The position numbers were made by a program, and so were the translations under genes. DNA of 64,000 nt from Metabacillus endolithicus (GTDB lineage: Bacteria > Bacillota > Bacilli > Bacillales > Bacillaceae), in the NCBI RefSeq assembly GCF_023078335.1, contig NZ_CP095550.1, positions 4,322,001 to 4,386,000 of the forward strand. Reading direction: 5' to 3'. A model generated the notes under the pieces. It had not been told where the DNA came from. It worked only from the letters and a program-made list of their open reading frames with translations, and ran no database searches. The first letter of the stretch is position 1. Each line of letters begins with the position of its first letter. Positions 9,674-18,867 of this stretch are shown here, in pieces.

Positions 9674-9700
9674 AGAAACAGCGCATTTAGCGCTATTTCT
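9674..9700 (-). terminator. Terminator of the 52-residue gene
   Basis: On the minus strand AGAAATAGCGC and GCGCTGTTTCT form a stem with a five-base loop. The stop codon of the gene lies in the stem. The T-tract behind it is weak. Confidence 0.55.
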
Positions 9701-9851
9701 TATTTACATCTTTGCCTATGTTTTTAACAGCATCAGTTATCGCATTAGACACTTGGTCAACTGTTTCCATCATTCCACCGTGAAGCTGACCATCAGCACC
9801 AAGCTCATTCTTTTTCTTTTCTGAATCAATTGGATTAGAGATTCTCGCCAT
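9693..9851 (-). CDS. 52-residue hypothetical protein
   Basis: ATG at 9851 (minus strand) is preceded by a full AGGAGGTG site. The 52-residue product starts MARISNPIDSEKKKNELG and carries an HGGMMETVDQVSNAITDAV helix, hydrophilic throughout. No known domain is recognised. It is one of several very small, well-translated genes in this stretch that might be sporulation or stress proteins, but nothing in the sequence proves that. Confidence 0.6.
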   Translation of the reverse strand: MARISNPIDSEKKKNELGADGQLHGGMMETVDQVSNAITDAVKNIGKDVNKK

Positions 9852-9961
9852 ATTAACACCTCCTATTTCTTATGATGTGTATTGAATGTGTATTTAATCT
9901 AAATAATTTCCATAATAGTGAAATATGATAGAACTAAGGTGAATGGAAGGAGGTTTCGGTT

Positions 9962-10147
9962 ATGCAATTTGATGAAGCGGCGAAGCTACGAAAAGAATGG
10001 ATGGATAAAGGTGAACCAGCTTGTCAACATCCTGAACTTGAGCAACGGTACCTAGGACAGTATGCAGGTGATTACGCATGTATCGTTTGTGGTGAAACAT
10101 TTATATCACCACCACTAAAAGTTCAAAGTAGTGAAGATAAAAAATAA
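9962..10147 (+). CDS. 61-residue hypothetical protein with a CxxC pair
   Basis: ATG at 9962 follows AAGGAGG. The protein has an N-terminal charged helix (FDEAAKLRKEWMDKG), a Cys-His pair (ACQHPELE) and CIVCGE near residue 41, so three Cys and one His could bind one zinc ion. This is a zinc-ribbon-like small Bacillus protein of unknown function. It ends at a very strong bidirectional terminator shared with ykvS. Confidence 0.7.
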   Translation: MQFDEAAKLRKEWMDKGEPACQHPELEQRYLGQYAGDYACIVCGETFISPPLKVQSSEDKK

Positions 10148-10192
10148 AAGGTAAAGCGCGAAGAAATCGGTTTCTTCGCGCTTTACCTTTTA
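10145..10192. terminator. Bidirectional terminator with a 22-bp perfect stem
   Basis: The 22 bases starting TAAAAGGTAAAG are perfectly complementary to the 22 bases ending CTTTACCTTTTA, around a TCGG tetraloop. The hairpin serves both the 61-residue gene and convergent ykvS. Confidence 0.85.
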
Positions 10193-10381
10193 TTAAGAAA
10201 AAGAGTCTTTAATGATTTTATAGTTTTTATGATTTACAACAGTGCGTCTATCAAGATCTAAGTCTTTAAAATTTTCCATATATGTTAAATCAACAATGAC
10301 GGAATTTTCATTTACTTTTTCAACAACACCTGTTAAACCATCCCTGAATTCTATGATACTACCTACTTTAGCGATCTTCAT
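10193..10381 (-). CDS. ykvS: YkvS (DUF2187) small protein
   Basis: The 62-residue protein starts MKIAKVGSIIEFRDGLTGV and matches the KOW/SH3-like small beta-barrel pattern of DUF2187 in B. subtilis YkvS, with VVNHKNYKI near the C-terminus. Its function is unknown. The ATG at 10381 has AAAGGAG upstream. Its position between the que operon and ykvT fits B. subtilis synteny. Confidence 0.85.
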   Translation of the reverse strand: MKIAKVGSIIEFRDGLTGVVEKVNENSVIVDLTYMENFKDLDLDRRTVVNHKNYKIIKDSFS

Positions 10382-10670
10382 TGCCTCGCTCCTTTACATA
10401 TTCTTCTATGATTAGTTTTATTTACTAATCTTTCTCGTATACGCTTACGCCTTGAGCTTAGGCGCAATTTAAATTTATAAATATTCTCTATTAGAATTAT
10501 TTAACACTATTTTTGTTAGTAAGTAAAGCCTTTCTACTAAATTTGTTAAATAATTTACAAAACATGGAAGTGTTTTTTAGTGAAATGCAAATTATAATGC
10601 TAAGTCAATGATGGAATAGGAAGATTCATGGTATATTAATAAAATAATTTTTGTAATAAGGAGCGGTTTT

Positions 10671-11522
10671 ATGGTAAATACAGGTCTTGTATTAGAAGGT
10701 GGCGGTATGCGCGGAATTTATACTGCGGGGGTATTAGAGTATTTTATGGAAAAAGACTTATATTTTCCATATGTTATTGGTGTATCTGCTGGAGCGTGTT
10801 TTGGTGCCTCTTATCTTTCTAGGCAAAAAGGAAGAAATCGACAAGTTAACATTGATATGGTTTCACACCCAAAATATCTTTCTTTTAGAAATTTAGTGAA
10901 GCAACGACAATTATTTGGAATGGATTTTCTATTTGATGAAATACCAAATAAGCTTGTTCCTTTTGATTTTGAGACCTTTTATAACACCCCCGAAGAGTTT
11001 GTCGTTACGACAACGGATTGTCATACAGGGAAGCCTGTTTATTTTAGTAAAGAAGACTATGGTAAAGATCTATTGAATGTAATACGAGCTTCAAGCTCAT
11101 TACCTTTTATTGCTCCAGTTGTAGAATATAAAGGTAAACATTTGTTAGATGGAGGAATTGTGGATTCAGTTCCAATCAAAAAAGCTGAAAAGGATGGATT
11201 AAAAAAGAACGTAGTTATTCTTACAAGGGATCATACTTATACTAAGAAAAAATCTAATATTAAGTGGTTATTATCGAAAGTTTATGGACATTATCCAGAG
11301 TTGGTGGAATCTGTTTTATCAAGATATAACATGTATAATCAAACAATAGATCATATAAAAGAAGAAGAGAAGAAGGGGAATATTTTTGTTATTCAACCAA
11401 GTTCAAAAGTGAAAGTTGGGAGAATTGAAAGAAATCAAACAAAACTAGAGGAATTATATACACTTGGCTTCGAGGATGCCAGAAGAGAATATGATAAAAT
11501 GCAAAAATGGTTGGAGAGTTAA
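10671..11522 (+). CDS. Patatin-like phospholipase family protein
   Basis: This 283-residue cytoplasmic lipid acyl hydrolase candidate has the oxyanion loop GGGMRG (residues 10-15), the nucleophile elbow GVSAG with Ser39, and the catalytic Asp in LLDGGIVDSVP near residue 162. The Ser-Asp dyad is therefore complete. It belongs to the bacterial YjjU/RssA-like group; substrate unknown. The ATG at 10671 has AAGGAG upstream. It appears to be a single-gene unit. Confidence 0.88.
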   Translation: MVNTGLVLEGGGMRGIYTAGVLEYFMEKDLYFPYVIGVSAGACFGASYLSRQKGRNRQVNIDMVSHPKYLSFRNLVKQRQLFGMDFLFDEIPNKLVPFDFETFYNTPEEFVVTTTDCHTGKPVYFSKEDYGKDLLNVIRASSSLPFIAPVVEYKGKHLLDGGIVDSVPIKKAEKDGLKKNVVILTRDHTYTKKKSNIKWLLSKVYGHYPELVESVLSRYNMYNQTIDHIKEEEKKGNIFVIQPSSKVKVGRIERNQTKLEELYTLGFEDARREYDKMQKWLES

Positions 11523-11634
11523 GAGAAGCTATTGATTGGCAAATTTCAATAGATCTTTAAACTCGATTGATTTAAAATGAATGTGTTATTAGTCATTAAA
11601 TGTAGCTGAAAAAATAGGAATTGGAGAAAAAGCG

Positions 11635-11829
11635 ATGGATGGGCAAACTGTTACTGAAATACTGGATAAATTAAGAGACGGAGAATTAAACGAATACCAT
11701 GTCACAAAAGAACAATTTTTTATATTTCGTGAGGTTCTTGTGAACCGCGAAGATTTTAAACATTTTCGAGGAATTGCTAAACAAGGTGGAAGTGTAATAT
11801 ATCGCTATTTAAAAGAGCCAAGAAGTTAG
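11635..11829 (+). CDS. 64-residue hypothetical protein
   Basis: ATG at 11635 has TTGGAG upstream. The acidic/basic 64-residue product (MDGQTVTEILDKLRDGELN at the start, GSVIYRYLKEP at the end) looks like a compact helical domain. I recognise no family. Its stop is inside a terminator stem. Confidence 0.6.
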   Translation: MDGQTVTEILDKLRDGELNEYHVTKEQFFIFREVLVNREDFKHFRGIAKQGGSVIYRYLKEPRS

Positions 11830-11854
11830 ATGATCTAATTTCTCGGCTCTTTTT
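11811..11854 (+). terminator. Terminator of the 64-residue gene
   Basis: AAAGAGCC-AGAA-TTAGA pairs with TCTAA-TTCT-GGCTCTTT, followed by T-rich sequence. Confidence 0.8.
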
Positions 11855-12157
11855 ATATTGTTTAATAAAATTAAGCAAATTACACTATTTTTAAATAACA
11901 ATTACATTGATTAAGAGTATTAACAAGACCTCTATCCTAAAGGTTCATACCATACTATAAAAAAACGAGTCTTTTTGCTTACTTTCTACTAAGAAGTTTG
12001 GTAATTGACCGATTTTATGTCCGTACCACGGAACAAAACATTTGCCATTGCTACCAGATATTGAGGGGTGTATTAGAGGGAGTATCCTGTTAGTCTTGTG
12101 TATGTGGCCAAGCGAGCTTGGTTAATACATTACGAACCTTTAGGAGGTTACGAATCT
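11855..12157 (+). other. Intergenic leader region before ykvT, no gene seen
   Basis: Nothing codes here. It contains TCCGT-ACC-ACGGA (around 12031-12043), CCAAG-CGAG-CTTGG (12110-12123) and, over the start of ykvT, AACCTTTAGGAGGTT (12136-12150), which could fold over the ribosome-binding site. I tested it by eye against the c-di-AMP (ydaO) riboswitch, common before cell wall hydrolases, and did not find its conserved core. Confidence 0.4.
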
Positions 12158-12760
12158 ATGAAAAAAACAATCTTAAAACTTGTTGCTGTTTCAACATTAG
12201 CTTTTTCGCTTATTGCGATGACTGCTCCACAATCTAAAGCTAGTGCTGCAACAACACATCAAGTACAATCAGGAGATACGTTCTGGATAATTGGTAAAAA
12301 GTATGGAGTTCCTGTTAAAACTTTAATGTCAACAAATAAAAAGTCTTCTCATTTATTATTTATTGGTGAAAAACTTGTTATACCTCAAACGATCACAGCA
12401 GCAGAAATGGATTTATTAGCACGACTTGTAAATGCGGAAGCAAAAGGTGAACCATATGCCGGGAAGGTTGCTGTTGCATCGGTTGTACTAAACCGTGTTG
12501 ATAGTTCGTTATTCCCGAATTCGATTTCAAGTGTTATTTATCAGAAAGATCAAGGTTATTATGCTTTTACTCCTGTTCAAAATGGAGCAATTAATTCACC
12601 TGCAGATGCATCAGCAAAGGCAGCAGTAAAAGAAGCCTTAGCTTTCCGAGGAATGGGAAAAGGTTCATTATATTTCTATAACCCTAAAACAGCAAAAAGC
12701 ACTTGGATTACATCACGTCAAGTGACCGTGAATATTGGTAATCACCGCTTTGCAAAATAA
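12158..12760 (+). CDS. ykvT: Cell wall hydrolase YkvT (LysM plus SleB-type hydrolase_2 domain)
   Basis: The 200-residue secreted protein has a signal peptide (residues 1-31, ending near SKASA), a LysM peptidoglycan-binding motif (HQVQSGDTFWIIGKKYGVPV, residues 34-77) and a hydrolase_2/SleB domain (about 83-199) with the catalytic Glu in LVNAEAKGEPY. Such proteins are lytic transglycosylase-like enzymes acting on cortex or vegetative peptidoglycan. The ATG at 12158 follows TAGGAGG; an in-frame start 60 bases upstream would bury the signal peptide and is rejected. A terminator follows. Confidence 0.9.
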   Translation: MKKTILKLVAVSTLAFSLIAMTAPQSKASAATTHQVQSGDTFWIIGKKYGVPVKTLMSTNKKSSHLLFIGEKLVIPQTITAAEMDLLARLVNAEAKGEPYAGKVAVASVVLNRVDSSLFPNSISSVIYQKDQGYYAFTPVQNGAINSPADASAKAAVKEALAFRGMGKGSLYFYNPKTAKSTWITSRQVTVNIGNHRFAK

Positions 12761-12771
12761 TGAAATCACTT

Positions 12772-12802
12772 AGTACATCACAATTGTGATGTACTTTTTT
12801 GC
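12772..12802 (+). terminator. Terminator of ykvT
   Basis: AGTACATCACAA and TTGTGATGTACT form a perfect 24-base palindrome followed by TTTTTTG. Confidence 0.85.
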
Positions 12803-12830
12803 ATTATAAGATGTATTTCCATGACTAAAA

Positions 12831-12862
12831 TGAATAGTCTATTTTTTGTTATCACACTCCTA
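12831..12862 (+). promoter_or_regulatory. Possible sigma-G promoter of the ger operon
   Basis: TGAATA (12831-12836) is a perfect sigma-G -35 element, but the expected CATACTA is only loosely matched by CACTCCTA 18 bp downstream. Germinant receptor operons are known to use sigma-G. The call is weak. Confidence 0.3.
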
Positions 12863-12910
12863 TAATAGTAAGAATATTATCGCTAAAATTTGGCAACATA
12901 AGAAAAAAGT

Positions 12911-14419
12911 ATGTCAATGAAAGCGTGTGGAACGATGAATAAAATGACGTATGAAGGTGGCAGAGAAAAGCTATCGTTAGTACAGGTATTAGCAAGATTC
13001 AGAACTTCTTCTGACTTTATTCAATATGAAGCTGAGACTTCTCAGGTTAAGTACTGGGTATCTTACTTAAGGACAATGGTTGATATGCAGACTCTTCAAA
13101 AAAGTATTATGCCTTTTTTAAAGAGTGGAGATTGGAAGACTCTGGATGAACTACAAAATGGAATACCAATCGAAAATATCATTATCACGATCGATACAGA
13201 TGTGATTAAGGAAAAGCTATTAGACGGATACATTCTTATTTGCTTAACAGAATATGGATTGCCTGGTTTATTAATTAAAGCAACAATTAATAAAGCGCGT
13301 GATGTTTCACTACCAGAAGTTGAGTTTAGTGTAGTAGGTCCTAAAGAAGCCTTTGTAGAATCAATTGAATCTAACATTAATTTAATCCGAAAACGAATTC
13401 CTGATGAAAAACTACGTATTTTTGAATTAAAAGTCGGTAAGCTTTCAAAAACAAAGGTAGCAATATTGTATATAGAAGGAATTGCGAATGAGGAGAATGT
13501 TAACACGGTTAAACAAAGGATTAAAAACATTAAATTTGATCAAATTAGTGACAGCTCCTTTATTACACAAATGATTTCTGATAATCATAATTCTCCTTTT
13601 CCACAGCTATTGGATACGGAACGCCCTGACAGGGTATCATCCATTTTAGCGGAAGGAAAGGTTGGTGTTATTGTTGATGGATCTCCACATGTATTAATTG
13701 GACCCACAACGTTAGTGGAGTTTTTTTCAGCATTTGATGACTATTTTTATAATTGGTTAAATGCTTCTTTTTTTAGACTGATTCGATTATTTGCAGTAGC
13801 ATTTTCTATTTTAGTAACACCTATTTATGTTGCAACCTTAACTTACCATTATGAATTAATACCAGGTGATTTATTAAATACTCTCATTTCATCGAGAAGG
13901 GTCGTACCATTGCCACCTATACTAGAGGCATTGTTTTTAGAATTAACAATTGAGCTTTTACGTGAAGCAGGGGCACGCCTTCCTACCAAAGTTGGGCAAA
14001 CAATAGGTATTGTTGGAGGGATTGTTATTGGAACAGCTTCTGTAGAAGCAGGTCTAACAAGTAACATATTACTGATTATTGTTGCATTATCTGCACTTGC
14101 ATCTTTTACAACACCTATTTATGCAATGGGTAACACTATACGAATGCTGCGCTTCCCATTTTTATTATTAGCAGAATGGTTGGGGCTGCTGGGGTTAATG
14201 CTCTGTTTTTGTTTTCTTATGACACATTTATTAAGATTAACCTCCTTAGGCAGACCTTTTTTAGAGCCAATTTACCCTCCTAGAACAAAAGATATGAAAG
14301 ATGCTTTAATTAGACTTCCATTTTCCTTATTGTCTAAACGACCGTCACAATTGCGAACAAATAACCCAATTAGATTTCCTTCTAAAAAGGCAAAAATGAA
14401 TAAAGATATAGATGAATGA
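12911..14419 (+). CDS. Spore germination protein, GerA/GerKA family (A subunit)
   Basis: This 502-residue A subunit of a germinant receptor sits in the spore inner membrane. It has a large hydrophilic N-terminal domain (1-260) followed by about four to five membrane segments (280-460) and a basic Pro-rich tail, as in GerAA/GerKA/YndD. Conserved family phrases such as ERPDRVSSILAEGKVGVIVDGSPH are present. The start is uncertain: ATG 12911 gives the longest frame, while ATG 12935 has a slightly better GTGGAAC upstream. It is the first gene of a three-gene operon. Confidence 0.88.
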   Translation: MSMKACGTMNKMTYEGGREKLSLVQVLARFRTSSDFIQYEAETSQVKYWVSYLRTMVDMQTLQKSIMPFLKSGDWKTLDELQNGIPIENIIITIDTDVIKEKLLDGYILICLTEYGLPGLLIKATINKARDVSLPEVEFSVVGPKEAFVESIESNINLIRKRIPDEKLRIFELKVGKLSKTKVAILYIEGIANEENVNTVKQRIKNIKFDQISDSSFITQMISDNHNSPFPQLLDTERPDRVSSILAEGKVGVIVDGSPHVLIGPTTLVEFFSAFDDYFYNWLNASFFRLIRLFAVAFSILVTPIYVATLTYHYELIPGDLLNTLISSRRVVPLPPILEALFLELTIELLREAGARLPTKVGQTIGIVGGIVIGTASVEAGLTSNILLIIVALSALASFTTPIYAMGNTIRMLRFPFLLLAEWLGLLGLMLCFCFLMTHLLRLTSLGRPFLEPIYPPRTKDMKDALIRLPFSLLSKRPSQLRTNNPIRFPSKKAKMNKDIDE

Positions 14420-14437
14420 GTGAGGTGAGTGGACAAA

Positions 14438-15526
14438 ATGAAAGTAGCAGAGCGTTTCCAAGTATCACATTTTTTGGTGTTCTATTTGATCCACTCACTT
14501 CAATTTGGTGTAGGTGTATTAGGATTTCAAAGAATTGTAGCTGAAAAATCGGGAAGAGATGCTTGGATTGCGGTTATTATATCGGGAGTTCTTGTGCATA
14601 TATCAGTATGGATGATTTTCCGTATTTTGAAAGATTTTGAAGGCAACATAATTGATGTACATAAAGACCTTTTTGGGAAATGGATTGGTGGACTTTTTAG
14701 TACTATTTTCGGTTTGTATTTTTGTTTACTTGCTATTACTGTTTTAAGGACTTATATAGAAATTATTGAAGTTTGGATGTTTCCAGATTTAAATATTTGG
14801 CTATTTACACTGATTTTCTTATTATTAGTCTACTATGTCATTAGTGGTGGTTTTAGAATTGTGACGGGGATCTGTTTTTTTGGGGTCGTTCTGCCTAGTT
14901 ATTTATTATTCACCTTCTTATTTCCTGTGGAGTTCTCTGATTTATCTAATCTTGCCCCACCACTTAATCATTCTTTTAAAGACATGGCCAGTTCTACAAA
15001 AAGTATGTCATTAACCATCTTAGGCTTTGAGGCGTTATTAGTCTATTATCCATTTATTAAACGGCCTGAAAAGTCAAAAAAATGGGCGCATCTCGGAGTT
15101 GCATATAGTACATTACTATTCACGCTAATGATGATGGTTTCACTGGCTTATTTTAGTGAAGAACAATTACAAAAAAACGTGTGGGCAACGTTAACAATCT
15201 GGAAGATTGTTGAAATGCCTTTTGTGGAGCGGTTTGAATACATAGGAATTGCCAATTGGTGTTTAATCATTCTACCTAATGTTTGTTTAACATTTTGGTG
15301 TGCAAGCAGGTGCTTAAAGGATACTTATAAATTTAACCAAAGAATATTACTTGTGCTTGTTTTACTTCTGTCGTATTTTATTGTTTCTATGATGAAAACA
15401 AGGGATCAGATTAACTTTTTAAATGACTTTGTCGCACAGACAGGTTTTTATATGATGTTTGGGTATATTCCGGTCCTTTTCTTTCTCACTATATTGATAA
15501 AAAAAATAAAGGGGAGAAAAGTGTGA
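14438..15526 (+). CDS. Spore germination protein, GerB/GerKB family (B subunit, permease-like)
   Basis: The 362-residue B subunit has ten predicted membrane segments and the amino acid permease (APC) fold of GerAB, which is thought to hold the germinant-binding pocket. ATG 14438 lies eight bases after GAGGTGAG and is preferred to the GTG at 14429. It starts 18 bases after the A subunit and its stop overlaps the C subunit start. Confidence 0.88.
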   Translation: MKVAERFQVSHFLVFYLIHSLQFGVGVLGFQRIVAEKSGRDAWIAVIISGVLVHISVWMIFRILKDFEGNIIDVHKDLFGKWIGGLFSTIFGLYFCLLAITVLRTYIEIIEVWMFPDLNIWLFTLIFLLLVYYVISGGFRIVTGICFFGVVLPSYLLFTFLFPVEFSDLSNLAPPLNHSFKDMASSTKSMSLTILGFEALLVYYPFIKRPEKSKKWAHLGVAYSTLLFTLMMMVSLAYFSEEQLQKNVWATLTIWKIVEMPFVERFEYIGIANWCLIILPNVCLTFWCASRCLKDTYKFNQRILLVLVLLLSYFIVSMMKTRDQINFLNDFVAQTGFYMMFGYIPVLFFLTILIKKIKGRKV

Positions 15527-16599
15527 AGTATAGAGACTTAATCATACTTTTTCTAATGATAACGATTTTAACAGGATGTGTGGAAAAGGAGATCATAGAT
15601 GATGTTAACCTGATTACAGCTCTTGGAGTTGATCTTGTTGAAGATCAAAAAATAAAAGGATCGGCAAATATTGATACATACATAAAAGATCAGCCGGTTA
15701 CAGATCGTGTTATTGTCGAAGAATCTAAATTGGCTCGTGAGCTAGTGTCGAATATGCAAAAACAATCACCAGATCCCCTTGTTTTAGGTAAATTACAAAT
15801 TGTTTTATTTGGTGAGAGTCTAGCGAAACAAGGGCTTACCGAGATGGTTGATACCCTTCAGCGCGATGCTTCAATTGGTGAGCGATTATTGCTGGTGATT
15901 ACCAGGGGTGAAGCGAACGCCATTTTAGAATCTGATTTTGCAACTTTAGGTGCTGCCAAGTATTTAACAAATTTGGTCTTACAAAACAAACTGAATAGAG
16001 ATCTGCCACGAACGAATTTACATTTGTTTCTTTATCAACATTATTCAAAGGGACAAGATCCATTTCTTCCAATTATAAAAAAAAATGAGAAGTCAGGTAG
16101 TGTTGAAATTGATGGGTTAGCTCTTATGAATGAAAAGAAAATGGTTGGTGAAATTTCGAATGAAAAGTTGTTGTTTTTTAAAGTATTAGCAGATCAATAT
16201 ACTAAAGGGGCTTATACAGTTGAAATGCCAGCTACAGGTGAATCAGTTGGTATTAAAAGTATTGCCTCGTCACGTGAGCTAAAGGTGGTTTCAACAAATC
16301 CAATCAAGGTGAAAATTAAGGTTCATATTGAAGGGTATATAAATGAGTTTACCGGAAAGAAAATTACACCTGAGGTAACAGGAGAAGTTGAGAAAGCCTT
16401 TAAAGAAATAGTAGAAAAAGAATCGTTAGCTCTAATTGAAAAATTTAAAGAGCTAAAAATAGATCCAATCGGAATAGGTGATGATCTTCGTTCACAGTCT
16501 CGTGCATTTCTGATCGATGAGTGGCGGGACAGAATACCTGAGTTAGAGGTGGACTTAGAGGCGGATGTTGTGATCACTGAGTCAGGTGTTATTGATTAG
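15523..16599 (+). CDS. Spore germination lipoprotein, Ger(x)C/GerKC family
   Basis: The 358-residue C subunit has a signal peptide with a lipobox (LTGC, Cys19), followed by the Ger(x)C domains. It anchors to the spore inner membrane by lipid. The GTG start at 15523 overlaps the permease stop by four bases and follows AAGGGGAG. The set of three subunits is complete and intact, so a functional receptor is likely. Which germinant it detects cannot be read from the sequence. Confidence 0.88.
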   Translation: MKYRDLIILFLMITILTGCVEKEIIDDVNLITALGVDLVEDQKIKGSANIDTYIKDQPVTDRVIVEESKLARELVSNMQKQSPDPLVLGKLQIVLFGESLAKQGLTEMVDTLQRDASIGERLLLVITRGEANAILESDFATLGAAKYLTNLVLQNKLNRDLPRTNLHLFLYQHYSKGQDPFLPIIKKNEKSGSVEIDGLALMNEKKMVGEISNEKLLFFKVLADQYTKGAYTVEMPATGESVGIKSIASSRELKVVSTNPIKVKIKVHIEGYINEFTGKKITPEVTGEVEKAFKEIVEKESLALIEKFKELKIDPIGIGDDLRSQSRAFLIDEWRDRIPELEVDLEADVVITESGVID

Positions 16600-16711
16600 G
16601 CTATAAATTATGTGAATTTTAATGGAAAATAAAAGATGATTGTTTTATTTACAGGTCTTGTCTCATATCGTTTACTAATGGACTAGTCTAAAGATAAGGG
16701 GACAAGACATC

Positions 16712-18038
16712 ATGAACACTTTTGTAAAAGGAACATTAATGCTTGTTATAGCGGCCTTTTTTGGTGAATGTTTAGAATTTTACATTAATATGATTTTAGC
16801 TCGTGAGTTAGGAGAAGAGGGTATGGGGCTTATATATGTCCATTTTACCGATTATCTTTTTTATTGTTATTATTGCGAGTTTAGAGCTGCCGATTTCTAT
16901 TTCAAAATTTGTTGCTGAAAAGCATCGTGAAACACATTACTATATGTTAAAACATACTCTTTTGCTGACGATTATTTTTACATGTATATTTGTTGCAGCT
17001 GCTGTACTAACCTTTCCCCACTTACCATTTTTAAATACCTACCATCCTTATGTAAAGTGGTTGTTCGTCATTCTCATACCTGTTGTGTCATTTACATCGA
17101 TTGCGAGAGGTTATTTTATGGGAGTACAACACATGGGGAAAATTGCATTTTCAAATTTTTTGAAAAAACTAGTGCAACTTGGAATTCTTTATTGGGTCTA
17201 TCAATCCTTTCAGTTTCAGATTGAGCTAGCACTTCTTATTGCTTTAGCTACATTGATTGGAAGTGAGCTACTTGTAAGTGCATATTTAATTGCTGTCTAT
17301 TTTATGGAATATCAAGTTCTCAGTAAGGAAAATAAAAAGTTTATACGTGGTAATAAGGTAAGGAGGTCTCTTTTTTCCGTCTCTTTTCCAACCACTGGAT
17401 TGAGACTTTTTCATTCTTTTACACATGCTATTCAGCCATTCCTTGTAAAGGGTGCTTTAATAGCTGCTGGCTTTTCAAGTGTCATGGCCACTGAACATTA
17501 TGGAATGCTAGCTGGTGTAGCTATGTCAATTGGATTTTTTCCAGCTTTTATTGGACATTCCTTAATGGTCATGCTTATTCCGAACGTATCAGAAGCATAT
17601 GCGAATAACGATAATAACAAGTTAGTACGATTGTTGCAGCAGTCAATGGTCATTACATTACTTTATGGATCTATTTCAGTTATTGTCATGTATATGTTTG
17701 CAGAACCACTTTCTCGCTTATTTTTTGACTCTTCAACTGCTGCTTTTTATTTAAAGCTATTATGGCCGTACTTTCTTTTCCATTTTTTCATCATTCCTAT
17801 GCAAGCCTATTTAATTGGTTTGGAACTCGTCAAGGATGCCCTTTTTCATACTGTATGGTCACATATCATATCATTTGGGATGATGTATGTATTAGGTTCT
17901 ATGGAAGTTTTGCAAATGAAAGGAATTATTTTGGGGATGAATATGGGAGCTGTGCTCCTTATGCTCATGCATTACGTAACAATCTGCAATAAGCTTGAAG
18001 TAAGTGTGTATTTTATGAAAAAAAGATATACGTATTAA
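16712..18038 (+). pseudogene. ykvU: YkvU, SpoVB-like spore membrane protein, frameshifted
   Basis: YkvU belongs to the polysaccharide-biosynthesis/MATE-like flippase superfamily with SpoVB, usually a 12-14 span membrane protein of the forespore. The first frame (from ATG 16712, RBS AGGGGACA) gives MNTFVKGTLMLVIAAFFGE up to GLIY. The next frame resumes at 16836 with MSILPIIFFIVIIASLELP and runs to 18038. The break is in TATATAT at 16832-16838 and is repaired by adding two bases (one more TA unit). All conserved segments are otherwise present, giving about 442 residues. It may be a sequencing artefact. Confidence 0.82.
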
Positions 18039-18051
18039 TTGGAGATGAGAT

Positions 18052-18108
18052 ATGAGTAAAGGACCAGAAACAGCATCCTTTATTCATATTTTTTTTGTTT
18101 TATGGTAA
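18052..18108 (+). CDS. Possible 18-residue microprotein
   Basis: ATG 18052 has TTGGAG upstream and opens an 18-codon frame (MSKGPETASFIHIFFVLW) lying between ykvU and stoA. It has a polar start and hydrophobic end. It may be a genuine small peptide or simply leader sequence; no homology is recognised. Confidence 0.25.
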   Translation: MSKGPETASFIHIFFVLW

Positions 18109-18145
18109 CAGTAAGCAGAGGAAATATCTTCAGGAGGGTGATTTA

Positions 18146-18649
18146 ATGAACACATATAGCTTGTTACTCAAGACGCTACTCATCATTTTTATTATTTTTC
18201 CTGTTCATGCTGATAGTTCGCTCGCTCTTGAAAAAGGAGAAAAAGTAATTGATTTTACATTAAATACAACAGAAGATAAGAAATTAAATTTGGGAAATTT
18301 AAAAGGAAATGTAATGGTTCTTACTTTTTGGACTACATGGTGTTCTTATTGTCAGGAAGAAATGGCGGAATTGACGAAGTTTTACAAAGAAAAAAGATTG
18401 GATGGTATTGAGGTAGTTGGGGTTAACATAACTTCTGCAGAAAATAGCCAAAAAGAAGTTATCCATTTTGTAAAGCAATCAAAATTACCTTTTCCAGTAG
18501 TTTTGGATGTAAAGGGAGAGGTTTCAAAAAGTTATCAAGTCATTGGTATTCCAACGAGTTATATTATAGATGAAAATGGAATGATTAGAGAAAAAGTATT
18601 AGGGCCAATAACTGCCGAAATGTTACATCAGGCATTATTAGATCTTTAG
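18146..18649 (+). CDS. stoA: Thiol-disulfide oxidoreductase StoA (SpoIVH)
   Basis: StoA is a membrane-tethered thioredoxin-like protein working in the intermembrane space of the forespore during cortex synthesis. The 167-residue product has an uncleaved or cleaved signal segment (residues 6-24) and a TlpA/AhpC-like thioredoxin domain with the redox motif WCSYC (near residues 66-70) and the cis-Pro in GIPTSYI. ATG 18146 follows CAGGAGGGTG; an in-frame extension to 18095 is rejected. Synteny with ykvU and zosA supports the name. Confidence 0.9.
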   Translation: MNTYSLLLKTLLIIFIIFPVHADSSLALEKGEKVIDFTLNTTEDKKLNLGNLKGNVMVLTFWTTWCSYCQEEMAELTKFYKEKRLDGIEVVGVNITSAENSQKEVIHFVKQSKLPFPVVLDVKGEVSKSYQVIGIPTSYIIDENGMIREKVLGPITAEMLHQALLDL

Positions 18650-18750
18650 GTCACTTTAAATAAACTTGATAAATGTTATAGCCTTTAATTGTTTTGCTTA
18701 TAGTTGTTATTCTCACAGATTAATGAAAATTTAATATTATTAGGTAAGGG

Positions 18751-18800
18751 AGTACAGTTAGTGACAAGGATACTTGCATGATCTGTACTTTCTTTTTTTC
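18751..18800 (+). terminator. Probable terminator of stoA
   Basis: AGTACAG (18751-18757) and CTGTACT (18783-18789) enclose a 25-base loop and are followed by TTCTTTTTTTC. The loop is long, so the call is moderate. Confidence 0.5.
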
Positions 18801-18867
18801 TTTTAAAAGGTTAGCGCCTTATTTAGAGGGTATTGTTATTAATTAACTTATTGAGAATGCTTATTAT

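Noticed and set aside
10431..10465. GC-richer segment with GCCTTGAGCTTAGGC, looking like a dispersed repeat
   Set aside because: It is only an imperfect short palindrome upstream of ykvS and no second copy was seen in the window.
11855..12157. c-di-AMP (ydaO) riboswitch before ykvT
   Set aside because: The conserved GGGGGACCC-like core and downstream pseudoknot motifs are absent.
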